DNA of 64,000 nucleotides from Burkholderiales bacterium. GTDB lineage: Bacteria > Pseudomonadota > Gammaproteobacteria > Burkholderiales > WYBJ01. Both the position numbers and the translations under genes were made by a program. Shown here one piece after another: positions 16,654 through 25,276 of the stretch (positions are counted from its first letter, which is position 1; each line of letters opens with the position of its first letter). The stretch lies in the NCBI GenBank assembly GCA_020848435.1, contig JADLAC010000051.1, positions 124,001-188,000 on the forward strand, written 5' to 3'. Below the pieces are notes generated by a model. That model did not search any database, was not told the DNA's origin, and worked only from the letters and a program-made list of their open reading frames with translations.

Positions 16654-17415
16654 TCAGCGCTCGATCTGCACCGTCATCACCACTCGCGCGCGCACCGTCA
16701 CCGGCCCGGCTTCGATCGGCGTCGAGGCCGTGACATCGGCACGCGCCATCGCGGCCTCGCGCACGAACGGCCGCACCGGCGGCATATCCTGCTCGACGAC
16801 CGAGGCGACTTGGCCGAGCTTGACGTTGAGCGCCGCGGCGATGGTGGCGGCCTTCTGTTGCGCTTTGACGACGGCGTCGCGCAAAGCGCGGCTCCGCGCG
16901 GCATCGGGATCGGCCAGGGTGAACGCCACGCGCTGCACCTGGTTCGCTCCGGCGGCAATCGCAATGTCGATCACTTCGCCCAGTCGCGTCAATTCGGCGG
17001 TTTCGAGCTTGACGATGTTGATGGCCTGGTAGGCGACGACCCGCGCCGGCTCCCCGTCGCGCGGCGTGGGCCCATAGACCGGGCTCAGGTGGTAGCTGCC
17101 GATGCTCAGCCGCGCCTTGGCGCCAAGCGCCTTGCGTACCGCCGCCAATACGGCTTCCATGCGCGCGCTGTTCTGCTTGGCCGCGGCCGCTGCCGTATCC
17201 GCGCGGGTCGACACCCCGAGATCGAGCAAGGCGCGGTCGGGCGGCACTTCGAGATCCGCATCGGCCGTGACTTCGACATGCGGCGCGCGCAGCGCTGCGC
17301 CGGGTACGAGCATGGCTGCGCCGGAGTCGGCACACGGCGCTGGGCTCGCCCACAGCGCGGTTGCGAGCAGCAGTGTGCGTACGATTGATCGCGACAGGCT
17401 GGCCATTGCGCTCAT
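16654..17415 (-). CDS. SIMPL-domain (DUF541) periplasmic protein
   Basis: A 253-residue exported protein of the SIMPL/DUF541 family (E. coli YggE type), linked in other bacteria to oxidative or membrane stress; the biochemical role is not settled. A signal (SIVRTLLLATALWAS) precedes a cleavage site near PAPCADS. The single domain starts with VEVTADADLEVPPDRALLDL and ends in VTVRARVVMTVQIE. The ATG at 17415 follows GGGAG. It is monocistronic or at most loosely linked to the Bug gene 173 bases upstream. Confidence 0.9.
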   Translation of the reverse strand: MSAMASLSRSIVRTLLLATALWASPAPCADSGAAMLVPGAALRAPHVEVTADADLEVPPDRALLDLGVSTRADTAAAAAKQNSARMEAVLAAVRKALGAKARLSIGSYHLSPVYGPTPRDGEPARVVAYQAINIVKLETAELTRLGEVIDIAIAAGANQVQRVAFTLADPDAARSRALRDAVVKAQQKAATIAAALNVKLGQVASVVEQDMPPVRPFVREAAMARADVTASTPIEAGPVTVRARVVMTVQIER

Positions 17416-17588
17416 TTCGACTCCCACCATCGAGTAATCCCATCGGCACGACCTGGTCCTGACCGCCTGCGCTCGTTCATATCGACTCCGTCTACGATGG
17501 GGTCGCCGATGCATCCGCCGTACCCCGGCCACGGCTGCACGCACGAGCGCCCCTGCGGCCGGGCAGAGAAGCGCCGCGGCCCGCATCG

Positions 17589-18560
17589 TCATTGCGCCGT
17601 GATCCCCGCGCTTTTCACGATCTTCGCATAACGGCTGGTCTCGGAGCGTACGAACGCCGCCAGCTCTTCCGGCGAGCTCGGCCACGCCTCGAAGCCGATG
17701 GCGGCGAGCTTGGCGCGAAACTCTGGGCTCTCGAGGCCGCGCACCGTGTCGCGATTGAGCTTCGTCAGGATGTCTCGCGGCAAGCCCGCCGGTGCGTACA
17801 GCGCCCACCAGATCGCCATGGTGAAGCCGTCGAGCCCGGCCTCGCGCGCGGTCGGGACCTCGGGCAGCGGCGCCGAGCGCTTGTCCGCGAGCACCGCGAG
17901 CGCCTTGACCTTGCCGGATCGAATCAAGCCGAGCGATGACGGAATCGACACGATGACCTCGTCGACTTCGCCCGACACCAGGGCGGTCGCCGCTATGGTC
18001 GCGCCTTTGTACGGCACGTGCACGAGGTCGATGTTCGCGATGAGCTTCAGCAACTCGTTGGCAAGATGGTTGGTGGTGCCGGCGCCGCCCGAGCCGTAGT
18101 TGAGTTTGCCGGGATGCTTGCGCGCGAGCGCGACGAACTCCTTGAGGTTTCTTACCGGCACCGAGCGATGGACGAGAAAGACGTTGTCTACCGACGCGAG
18201 GCGCGAAATCGGCGCCAGGTCGCGCTCGGCGTCGTAGTGCAGCTTCGCATACAGCGAAGGGCTGAGCGCGATCGTGGGGTTCGTGACCACCAGCGTGTAA
18301 CCATCGGCCGGCGCCTTGGCAGTCAGCTCCAGGCCGATGTTGCCGCCCGCGCCGACACGGTTGTCGGGTACGACGCCGACCCCGAGGCTCTCGGCGAGCT
18401 TCTGGCCCACGGCACGGCCGATGATGTCGCTCGGCGAGCCGGGCGGAAACGGCAACAGCAGCCGGACGGGCCGGGCGGGATACGGCTGCGCGCCGAGGCC
18501 GCCCGCGAAGGCGACCCACAACGCGCCGCACAGCAGCGCGATCTTCAGTCTTCTCGCCAT
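17589..18560 (-). CDS. Bug/TctC-family solute-binding receptor, atypical first loop
   Basis: A 323-residue receptor starting at ATG 18560, with GGAGGG about ten bases upstream. The signal MARRLKIALLCGALWVAF ends near GLGAQ-PYPARP. The first ligand loop is PFPPGSPSDIIGR, so the second glycine of the usual PxGGxxD is Ser. The second loop is DNRVGAGGNIG, where Pro is replaced by Val. HVPYKGATIAATALVSGEVDEVI is followed by EAGLDGFTMAIWWALYAPAG, ending in a Trp-rich cleft. These changes point to a ligand different from the other receptors. It follows the acyl-CoA dehydrogenase gene by 136 bases on the same strand. Confidence 0.94.
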   Translation of the reverse strand: MARRLKIALLCGALWVAFAGGLGAQPYPARPVRLLLPFPPGSPSDIIGRAVGQKLAESLGVGVVPDNRVGAGGNIGLELTAKAPADGYTLVVTNPTIALSPSLYAKLHYDAERDLAPISRLASVDNVFLVHRSVPVRNLKEFVALARKHPGKLNYGSGGAGTTNHLANELLKLIANIDLVHVPYKGATIAATALVSGEVDEVIVSIPSSLGLIRSGKVKALAVLADKRSAPLPEVPTAREAGLDGFTMAIWWALYAPAGLPRDILTKLNRDTVRGLESPEFRAKLAAIGFEAWPSSPEELAAFVRSETSRYAKIVKSAGITAQ

Positions 18561-18607
18561 CACGTCGTGCCCTCCTTCGCTGCCTGCCGCCGGATCGGCC
18601 GATTCGC

Positions 18608-18627
18608 CGCCTCGACCCGGCGAGGCG
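18608..18627. terminator. GC-rich hairpin between acyl-CoA dehydrogenase and Bug genes
   Basis: CGCCTCG and CGAGGCG form a perfect 7-bp stem around a 6-base loop, about 70 bases after the stop of the acyl-CoA dehydrogenase gene and upstream of the next Bug start. No U-tract follows on the minus strand. It could be an attenuator, an mRNA-stabilising hairpin or chance in GC-rich DNA. Confidence 0.3.
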
Positions 18628-18696
18628 CCGATACCCGATCGCATGCCCATACTCGCCAGCCGCAGTGCGCCCCGGCGAGCGCGCGGTGCCGGTTCA

Positions 18697-19884
18697 TCAA
18701 TCCGCCGGCAGACCGTTACGCAGCAGATCGCGAGCGATGAACCAGCGGTGAATCTCGCTCGGACCTTCGTAGATGCGGAAGGGACGGCAAGCGCGGTAGA
18801 TGTATTCGATGGGCATATCCTTACTCATGCCCATGCCGCCGAACATCTGCATCGCCCGGTCGGCCACGCGCGCGATCATCTCGCTGCCCTGGAGCTTCAC
18901 CATGGCCGCATCGCGGCGCCAGTTCTTCTCGCCCTGGTCCATCTTCCAGGCGAGCCGCCAGGTGATCCAGCGCACCATTTCCATCTCCTGCCAGCTATCG
19001 GCGATGAACCATTGCACCGCCTGGCGATCGGCGAGCGGCGCGCCGAAGGTCTTGCGCTCGTTCGCCTGCGGGATCATGAGATCGAGACAGCGCCGGGCAT
19101 AGCCCATCGCCCGACACGCGATTTCCATGCGCCGCACGCCCAGCCGGTTCTGCATCGGCGCGAAACCGTTGCCGACCGTGCCGAGCACCTGGTCCTCCGA
19201 CACCTCGACGTTGTCGAAATACACCGCGTACGGCGCGTGCTCGCCCAGCGTGTTGAATACCGACGGGATCGACATGCCCGGCGTGCCCTGGTCGACCAGG
19301 AAAGCAGTGATGCCGCCGCGTGATCCCTTGGCCGGATCGGTCAGCGCCATGACGATGATGAAATCGGCCTTGCGCGCGCCGCTGATGAAAATCTTCTGGC
19401 CGTTGATGGTCCATTTGCCGTTCTTGTATTCGGCGCGGGTTTTCATGTCGGCCGGGTCGGAGCCCGCGCCGGGCTCGGTGATCGCGATCGCGCTTTTCTT
19501 CTCTCCGCAGGCGTAGGGCAACAGGTATTTCTCGATCTGGCCGCCCTTGCAGGTCTCGCGCAACATCCACAGGTTCGGACTGTCGGGCGGCAGGATGAAC
19601 GGCGTGATGCTGTATTTCATTTCCTCGATCACGACCGCCTTGGCCAACATGCCCAGGTTCTGGCCACCGTATTCTTCCGGCACGTCGATGCCGTAGAGCC
19701 CGATGTCCTTCGCCTTGCGCGCCAGCGCCCGTTCGACATCGGGCGCGATCAACGGCGCATCGGTGAGCCCGCGCTCGGCTTCGCGCCGGATCACTTCCTT
19801 CTCGAGCGGGATCATCTCCTCCTTGACGAAGCGCGCCACGGTATCGCGCAGCATGCGTAGCTCTTCGGGCAACGTGAAATCCAT
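18697..19884 (-). CDS. acyl-CoA dehydrogenase
   Basis: A 395-residue FAD-dependent acyl-CoA dehydrogenase that introduces the 2,3 double bond in an acyl-CoA. The N-terminal helical domain begins MDFTLPEELRMLRDTVARF, and the flavin-binding centre has KSAIAITEPGAGSDPADMKT and KWTINGQKIFISGA. The C-terminal helical domain includes QMFGGMGMSKDMPIEYIYR and the catalytic glutamate region RIYEGPSEIHRWFIARDLL. The ATG at 19884 follows GGAGCTG. It sits between two Bug genes on the same strand (20052-21008 upstream), so the substrate may be the CoA ester of a captured acid. No acyl-CoA ligase is adjacent. Confidence 0.94.
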   Translation of the reverse strand: MDFTLPEELRMLRDTVARFVKEEMIPLEKEVIRREAERGLTDAPLIAPDVERALARKAKDIGLYGIDVPEEYGGQNLGMLAKAVVIEEMKYSITPFILPPDSPNLWMLRETCKGGQIEKYLLPYACGEKKSAIAITEPGAGSDPADMKTRAEYKNGKWTINGQKIFISGARKADFIIVMALTDPAKGSRGGITAFLVDQGTPGMSIPSVFNTLGEHAPYAVYFDNVEVSEDQVLGTVGNGFAPMQNRLGVRRMEIACRAMGYARRCLDLMIPQANERKTFGAPLADRQAVQWFIADSWQEMEMVRWITWRLAWKMDQGEKNWRRDAAMVKLQGSEMIARVADRAMQMFGGMGMSKDMPIEYIYRACRPFRIYEGPSEIHRWFIARDLLRNGLPAD

Positions 19885-20051
19885 CGGTGCAGCTCCTCGA
19901 CGATTGACGATCGATTCTATCGTGGCCTCGAGGAGACCGCCGCGCTGCGCGGCAAGATGGCAATCGGCAGCGCGCGATTCGGCGTCGCGTGCCGGTGCGT
20001 GGCGCACGGCACGCCGCGGCTGCGTGGCCCGAGCGTATGCGGGCCGCCGCG

Positions 20052-21008
20052 CTACTGCGGCTCGATCTTGGCCATGCGGCAGATCTCGGCGTAACGCTTC
20101 AGGTCGGCGCGAAAGACCTTGGCCCACTCTGCCGGCGGCAGGCCCTGCGGCTCGTAACCGTTGCTCAGGAAGTGGTCGCGCACCTGGGGCTGCTGCAACG
20201 CCTTGTGCACGGCTTCCTGAAAGCGGGTGGCGATCGGCAGCGGCGTCCTGGCTGGCGCGAACACGGCGTGCCAGCCCGCATCGGCGTAGTAGCCCGTGAG
20301 CCCCGCCTCGGCGATCGTCGGCACCTCGGGCAGCGAGCTCAGGCGTTTGCCGCCGGTGAAGCCGAGCGCGCGCACCCGTCCTGCCTTCACGTGCGGAATG
20401 CCGACCGCGGCGGCCGGATAGTGCAGATCGACCTCGCCCGACAAGGCCGCGGTCATCGCCGGTGCACCGCCCTTGTACGGCACGTGAATCATGTCCGTGC
20501 CCACCATGGAGGCCAACAGCGCTCCGGCGAGATGTTGCCCGTTGCCTACGCCCGCCGTGCTGTAGCGCACGGTGCGTGTCTTCGCCAGCGCCACCAACTC
20601 TTTCACCGACTTCGCCGGAAAGGCGATATGCGCCACCAGCAGGTAACCCGTGCCCAGCGCGTAGTTCGTGACCGGCACGAAATCACGCTCGACGTCGAAC
20701 GGCATCTTCTTGACGACGTTGGGATTGACCGCGAAGCCGAACGAGGTGGCGAGCAAGGTATAGCCGTCCGGCGCGCTCTTCGCCACGATGTCCGAGCCGA
20801 GAATGCCGTTGGCACCGCCGCGGTTGTCGATGACGATCGGATGGCCGAGATCCTGCTCGACGACGCGAAACAGCACCCGTCCGAACACGTCGACGTTGCC
20901 CCCCGCCGGAAACGGAATGACGAGCCGGATCGGACGGCCGGGATAGGTGTCGGCAGAAACCGCCACCGGCGAAAACAGCAGTGCCAAGGCCATGACCGCG
21001 CGCAGCAT
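20052..21008 (-). CDS. Bug/TctC-family solute-binding receptor
   Basis: A 318-residue receptor. The ATG at 21008 is preceded by GGAGGAATC; a TTG at 21029 is less likely. The short signal MLRAVMALALLFSPVAVSA is cut before DTYPGRP. Loops are PFPAGGNVDVFGR, DNRGGANGILG (Gly instead of Pro) and HVPYKGGAPAMTAALSGEVD. The hinge reads EAGLTGYYADAGWHAVFAPA. It comes 44 bases after the TAXI-type binding protein and 167 bases before the acyl-CoA dehydrogenase gene, an unusual pairing of two unrelated receptor families in one operon. Confidence 0.95.
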   Translation of the reverse strand: MLRAVMALALLFSPVAVSADTYPGRPIRLVIPFPAGGNVDVFGRVLFRVVEQDLGHPIVIDNRGGANGILGSDIVAKSAPDGYTLLATSFGFAVNPNVVKKMPFDVERDFVPVTNYALGTGYLLVAHIAFPAKSVKELVALAKTRTVRYSTAGVGNGQHLAGALLASMVGTDMIHVPYKGGAPAMTAALSGEVDLHYPAAAVGIPHVKAGRVRALGFTGGKRLSSLPEVPTIAEAGLTGYYADAGWHAVFAPARTPLPIATRFQEAVHKALQQPQVRDHFLSNGYEPQGLPPAEWAKVFRADLKRYAEICRMAKIEPQ

Positions 21009-21052
21009 GAGATTCCTCCGAGAATGCAATCACCTTCGCCGCGAGGCGGGCG

Positions 21053-21946
21053 CTACGCGGCCAGACCGATCTCTCGCATGTAACGCAAGACGCCGGGATG
21101 GATGAGATCGCGCCGGAGCGCCGCCGCGAGCGTGTTCTCCAACGTCGATTCGCGTGCCTGCTCCAGGCGCTGGGCGAAGCTCGCCTGCGCGCGGTGCAGC
21201 GCGCGCGCGAGCCGGTAGGCCACCTCGTCGGGGAGTGACGCGCGCGCGAGCACGAACGGCCACGATCCGACCGATGCAATCGCGCTCGCCTGGCCCGGAT
21301 AGCTGCGCTCGGGCATGGTCGTCTGCTTGAGGAAGCTATGTCGTGCCTGGATGCGCGCGATCTCCTCGGAGCTGGGCGCGATGAAGCGCGCAGCGCGCGG
21401 ATCGCGCGCGATGGCGAGGAACGGCGGCCAGCCCACGCCGCCGCCCCACATCGCCGCGGCACTGCCCGCGATCACCTGCGGCGGACCGTCGCCGGCTTTC
21501 TCCAGCAGGACCGGATCGAAGTCCTGCTTGAAATCGTAGCCCAGCCCATCCATGACATAGCGCGCGAGCACGATGAAACCCGAGCTGGCGGCGCCCCACA
21601 CGATGCGCTTACCGGCCAGGTCGGCAATGCGGCGATAGGGACTGTCCGCCAGCACCATGAACATACCGGCTTGGGAATAGGTGGCGTTGATGATGCGGAT
21701 GCGCTCGGCCTTGGGCCGCCCGAGCGCGTTGACCGCTTCGTAGGTCACTTCGCCGGTTACGAGGCCAAGGTCGAGCCGGCCCTCGTCGAGCGCGACGATG
21801 TTCTCGTTGCTGCCCTTGGTATTGCGCGTCTCGATGGCGAGGGTGTCGTCCATCTCGTTGAGGATTCGCGCATACGGATCGCCGTAGGCCGGAAAGCCGC
21901 CGCCGGGGGTCGCCGTGCCCATTACGATTCGCGTCTTGTCGGCCAT
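21053..21946 (-). CDS. TAXI-family (TRAP) solute-binding protein lacking a signal peptide
   Basis: A 297-residue protein of the TAXI family, normally the periplasmic receptor of a TRAP transporter. The typical first strand is IVMGTATPGGGFPAYGDPYA, later LDLGLVTGEVTYEAVN and FMVLADSPYRRIADLAGKRI. The ATG at 21946 follows GAGGGC, and the product begins MADKTRIVMG with no hydrophobic export segment. The in-frame sequence upstream is Arg- and Ser-rich and does not supply one either. No TRAP permease gene is nearby. It may be cytoplasmic, exported in another way, or a decayed receptor. Confidence 0.85.
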   Translation of the reverse strand: MADKTRIVMGTATPGGGFPAYGDPYARILNEMDDTLAIETRNTKGSNENIVALDEGRLDLGLVTGEVTYEAVNALGRPKAERIRIINATYSQAGMFMVLADSPYRRIADLAGKRIVWGAASSGFIVLARYVMDGLGYDFKQDFDPVLLEKAGDGPPQVIAGSAAAMWGGGVGWPPFLAIARDPRAARFIAPSSEEIARIQARHSFLKQTTMPERSYPGQASAIASVGSWPFVLARASLPDEVAYRLARALHRAQASFAQRLEQARESTLENTLAAALRRDLIHPGVLRYMREIGLAA

Positions 21947-22208
21947 CGATACGCCCTCACTGCGGTGCCTGGTCTGTCGTTCCGAACGCAAACTGCGCCG
22001 CATGCCATCGGCCGGGCTTGAATGCCGGACAACGCATTCGGTACGGCCGTGCAACGCACATTTTCTCCTCCCGCACGTCGCCCACGCTTTCGCTAGGCAC
22101 GGCCAGTATCGCACAACGACAGCCTCGTCAGCGCGCGCCTGACGCTGCAACGCGTCCGACGCGAGGGATGGATCGAGCGCGCGAGGCTGTATGTGTCGCG
22201 CAGCTGCC

Positions 22209-22388
22209 ATGCAAGCGTTCGCCATCGCTCGTCTGCTGCTGGTTTTCATCCACCTGGTGGCGTTCGCGGTGGCGCTCGGCTGCGTGCTGCGCGAGGACGC
22301 CAAGCTGTTGTCGCACCAGCCGCTCGATCGCGATTCGCTGCGCACCGCGGCACGCCTCACCCCAGGCGACGTCCCGCGCCTGCGCTAG
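22209..22388 (+). CDS. short membrane-segment protein, possibly a truncated gene
   Basis: A 59-residue open frame with one good hydrophobic helix (IARLLLVFIHLVAFAVALG) followed by LREDAKLLSHQPLDRDSLR. The pattern recalls the start of a family of uncharacterised membrane proteins of roughly 150 residues with a further helix after this point. Here the frame ends shortly afterwards, and neither other frame continues the pattern, so it may be a remnant. No clear ribosome-binding site. Existence as a gene is uncertain. Confidence 0.35.
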   Translation: MQAFAIARLLLVFIHLVAFAVALGCVLREDAKLLSHQPLDRDSLRTAARLTPGDVPRLR

Positions 22389-22490
22389 CCGCTTGCGCGG
22401 TTGACCGCGCTGCCGCGGCTGACGACAATCCCCCCACGCTTCGCATTCACAACATCTCGCCGGTGTCACCGGCGCACGGGAGGCCTGGCC

Positions 22491-22955
22491 ATGGAAGTGA
22501 CTTCGACGTTGCGTGTGATCGACGAGGCGGACTATCCGGGCGCGCCCGGAGTGACGCAGGGCCAGACCTACAAGCGCCTGGTCGGATGCCCCGAGGTGGT
22601 CGCGACCGACCGCGTACGCCTGGGACGCGCGAGCTACGTGCCGGGCACCTACGAGCAACTGCACTGGCATCCGATCGAAGCTTGCTACTACGTGATCTCC
22701 GGCCACGCGAGCGTGCGCGACATCAACGGCAGGCAATACGAGGTCGGGCCGGGCTCGATCATCTACGCCCCGCCCGGCATCGCCGGAGCGCACGAATGGG
22801 AAGTCAAGGAGGGGCTCGAACTGCTCGACATTCGCGCCACGACCGAAACCAACCGCAAGATGCAGTTCACGGTCGACAAGGCGACCCGGCGCTCGTACAT
22901 CGATATCGACGAGCTGGCCAAGCGCGAAGGCATCGCTTTCAAGTCGCACTATTGA
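22491..22955 (+). CDS. cupin-domain protein
   Basis: A 154-residue single-domain cupin. The ATG at 22491 has GGGAGG seven bases upstream. The first cupin motif includes HWHPIEACYYVISGHASV, with two histidines and a glutamate as metal ligands, and the second includes GPGSIIYAPPGIAGAHEWEV with the last histidine. Cupins of this size are oxygenases, isomerases, lyases or plain binding proteins. The C-terminal half (residues about 115-154, TRRSYIDIDELAKREGIAFK) is not part of the barrel. It stands alone and converges on the Gfo/Idh gene. Confidence 0.88.
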   Translation: MEVTSTLRVIDEADYPGAPGVTQGQTYKRLVGCPEVVATDRVRLGRASYVPGTYEQLHWHPIEACYYVISGHASVRDINGRQYEVGPGSIIYAPPGIAGAHEWEVKEGLELLDIRATTETNRKMQFTVDKATRRSYIDIDELAKREGIAFKSHY

Positions 22956-22987
22956 GCGGCGCTCGGGCGCGCGTTTACCGGCCGCTC
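22954..22987. terminator. inverted repeat overlapping the cupin stop codon
   Basis: GAGCGGC (22954-22960) and GCCGCTC (22981-22987) form a perfect 7-bp stem with a 20-base loop that starts within the cupin TGA, in a 151-base gap between convergent genes. The loop is long and there is no T-run, so terminator function is only a possibility. Confidence 0.3.
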
Positions 22988-23106
22988 GCGAAAGCACCCG
23001 CATGCCCGCCTGCACGGGGCTGGTAGCGTCCGCCACGCGCACCCCGGCTTTGAGATAGCTATTGCGACCGCAGCGGCGCTTTGTCCTGCACGTGGCGCGA
23101 GCTACC

Positions 23107-24102
23107 TTATTCGTCGACGGTGATGATGCGCCGCTCCTCGACCGAGGCGAGCACGGCCCGCGTGGTCGCGACGACGTGCACGCTCTCTTCGCCCGTGGGC
23201 AGACCGCTCGGCTTGCCCTTGACGTCGCTTTCGAACGCGGGGATCTCCAGGTCGTAGTTGGGGCTGGCGGCGAAGCGCTCTTCGCGCGTGCCCTTGGCGT
23301 CGCGAATGCGCAGCACGTGCTCGTCGGCGAAACGTAACGCGGAGGTCACCAGCGTGGCCTGGGTGCCCTCGATGACGAGGTTGTTCTCCGGGCTTGCGAT
23401 CTCGCGCGTGGCGCGGATCAGCGCGTGGCCGTCGTCGGCGAGGCGGCCGAGGATCGTGATCTGATCGTCCGGTGATCCGAGGGTGCGGTCGGGATGCGTG
23501 AATGCGCTCACCTCGGCGAAGCGCTGTCCCGTTATCCAATGGATCTGGTCGATCAGGTGGACGCCGACATCGAACACCACGCCGCTTTGGCGCACGTCCT
23601 TGCGCCAGGTCGTGCGCGGGGGCATGGCCGAGGAGCGCTCGATCGAGATGGCCGCGACGCGCCCGAGCGCGCCCGAACGCACGATGTCGCGCGCGCGGTT
23701 CACGGCCTGCTCCATGCGCAACTGGTGCGCGATGCGCAACACGATGCCGGCGCCGCGGCAGGCTTGCACCATTGCGCGCGCATCGGCAACGCTCATGGCG
23801 AAAGGCTTCTCGCACAGCACGTGCTTGCCGGCGCGCGCCGCCGCGAGCACGGCATCCTTGTGCAACGCGTTGGGCGTGGCGACGTAGACCGCATCCACGT
23901 CCGCATCCTGCATCATGTCGGAGAGCGTGGCGTGGACCCGCGGCACGCCGAAACGCTGTGCGAAGGCTTGGCCTTTCTCCGCTGAGCTGCCCAGGCAGGC
24001 GGCAATCTCGGACCCCGGACTCTTCTTCATGCCCGGACAAACGAGATCCGTGCTGACCCAGCCCAGACCGATGATGCCCCAGCGAAGGCGCGATGTGCTC
24101 AT
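23107..24102 (-). CDS. Gfo/Idh/MocA-family oxidoreductase
   Basis: A 331-residue NAD(P)-dependent dehydrogenase. The Rossmann domain starts RWGIIGLGWVSTD, and the family signature appears as VLCEKPFAMSVADARAM with its conserved Lys near residue 98. The C-terminal alpha/beta domain has FDVGVHLIDQIHWITG, the usual catalytic His/Asp region. Substrates in the family are sugars, inositols and related polyols. The start is ATG 24102. It is the last gene of a three-gene operon (beta-hydroxyacid dehydrogenase, Bug, this gene), 21 bases after the Bug gene, so the Bug ligand may be a sugar acid. Confidence 0.93.
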   Translation of the reverse strand: MSTSRLRWGIIGLGWVSTDLVCPGMKKSPGSEIAACLGSSAEKGQAFAQRFGVPRVHATLSDMMQDADVDAVYVATPNALHKDAVLAAARAGKHVLCEKPFAMSVADARAMVQACRGAGIVLRIAHQLRMEQAVNRARDIVRSGALGRVAAISIERSSAMPPRTTWRKDVRQSGVVFDVGVHLIDQIHWITGQRFAEVSAFTHPDRTLGSPDDQITILGRLADDGHALIRATREIASPENNLVIEGTQATLVTSALRFADEHVLRIRDAKGTREERFAASPNYDLEIPAFESDVKGKPSGLPTGEESVHVVATTRAVLASVEERRIITVDE

Positions 24103-24123
24103 GTGTGTTTTCCGTTCCGATCG

Positions 24124-25209
24124 TCAGTTGGATTGAATGCCCGCTTCTTTCGCGAGCTGTGCGAACTCCGTGACCTGCTTGCGCAGGAACGCCCCGAACT
24201 CGTCCAGCGAGGCGCTCGCCTTGAGCTCGATGCCGCGCTCGAGAAAGCGGTTGCGTGCTTCGGGCACCGCGACCGCTTTCACCATCTCCTGGCGCAGCCG
24301 CTCGCGCAGCTCCTGCGGCGTGCCCGCGGGCGCGGCCAGGCCGTTGAAGGTCGTATCTTCGAAACCGCGCAAGCCCGCCTCCTCGATCGTCGGCAGATCG
24401 GGAAACAGCGGCGAGCGCGTCCTGCTGGTCACGCCGAGGGCGCGCAGCTTGCCGGCGCGGATGTGCGGGAACGACGTGCTGATCTGGTCGAACATAATCA
24501 TCACCTGGCCGCCGACCAGGTCGATGATGGCCGGCGCATTGCCCTTGTACGGCACGTGCAGCATCTTGATCGCCGCCTGCCGGCTGAACATCTCGGCGGC
24601 CACGTGCCCGGTCGATCCGCTGCCCGCGGAGGCATACAGCAGCTCGCCCGGACGTTGCTTGGCGAGCGCGATCAGCTCCTTGACGGTCCGCGCCGGCAGC
24701 GCGGGATTGACCGACAGCACCATCGGGATGTCGGCCATGAGCGAAACAGGCAAGAAATCCTTGAGCGGATCGTAGCCCGCCGCCGCGACGATCGCAGGCA
24801 CGCGGGCGAAGGTATTGGACACCGCCAAGAATGTGTAGCCGTCGGGCGCCGCGGCCTTGACGAGGCGCGTGCCGACGATGGCGCTCGCGCCAGGCCGGCT
24901 TTCCACGATGAACTGCTGGCCGAGCGCCTTGCTCAACTGTTCGGCCACCGCACGCGCGACGATCTCCTGGTTGCCGCCTGCGGCGACCGGATTGATGAAG
25001 CGTACCGGCTTCACGGGATAACCCGCCTGCGCGTACGCATCGGCGCAGGCGAGCAGCGCGCAGGCGCCGAGCACCGCGGCCGAGCGCGCAGCGGCGTCGA
25101 CGCCGCCGGCGTAGTCACCGCGCCCGTGCGCATGCAGGCGCCACGCAGCCTTTCTTGGCGCCATTGGCGTGGCGGCCGAATATCCGATCGAAGCCGGTGC
25201 AAGCATCAT
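24124..25209 (-). CDS. Bug/TctC-family solute-binding receptor with N-terminal extension
   Basis: Read from the ATGATG at 25209-25204 behind GGAGG, the product is 361 residues, about 40 longer than usual. The extra segment, rich in Arg, His and Gly, precedes a hydrophobic AAVLGACALLACADAYA signal core near residues 44-62. The first ligand loop is NPVAAGGNQEIVAR, in which the aspartate of GGxxD is replaced by Glu. The remaining motifs are ESRPGASAIVG and HVPYKGNAPAIIDLVGG. The extension may be real or may indicate an internal start that was not recognised. It lies between the beta-hydroxyacid dehydrogenase and Gfo/Idh genes. Confidence 0.9.
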   Translation of the reverse strand: MMLAPASIGYSAATPMAPRKAAWRLHAHGRGDYAGGVDAAARSAAVLGACALLACADAYAQAGYPVKPVRFINPVAAGGNQEIVARAVAEQLSKALGQQFIVESRPGASAIVGTRLVKAAAPDGYTFLAVSNTFARVPAIVAAAGYDPLKDFLPVSLMADIPMVLSVNPALPARTVKELIALAKQRPGELLYASAGSGSTGHVAAEMFSRQAAIKMLHVPYKGNAPAIIDLVGGQVMIMFDQISTSFPHIRAGKLRALGVTSRTRSPLFPDLPTIEEAGLRGFEDTTFNGLAAPAGTPQELRERLRQEMVKAVAVPEARNRFLERGIELKASASLDEFGAFLRKQVTEFAQLAKEAGIQSN

Positions 25210-25276
25210 TACCTCCGCTGGTTATTCGTGCAGCGGCTACCCGCTATCGCGCGTGCCGCGGACACGCCGTATTGAA

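Noticed and set aside
16654-18531. Apparent 625-codon fusion of a Bug-region frame with the SIMPL protein
   Set aside because: The upstream half is the wrong frame of the 17589-18560 Bug gene. The SIMPL gene has its own ribosome-binding site, ATG and signal peptide.
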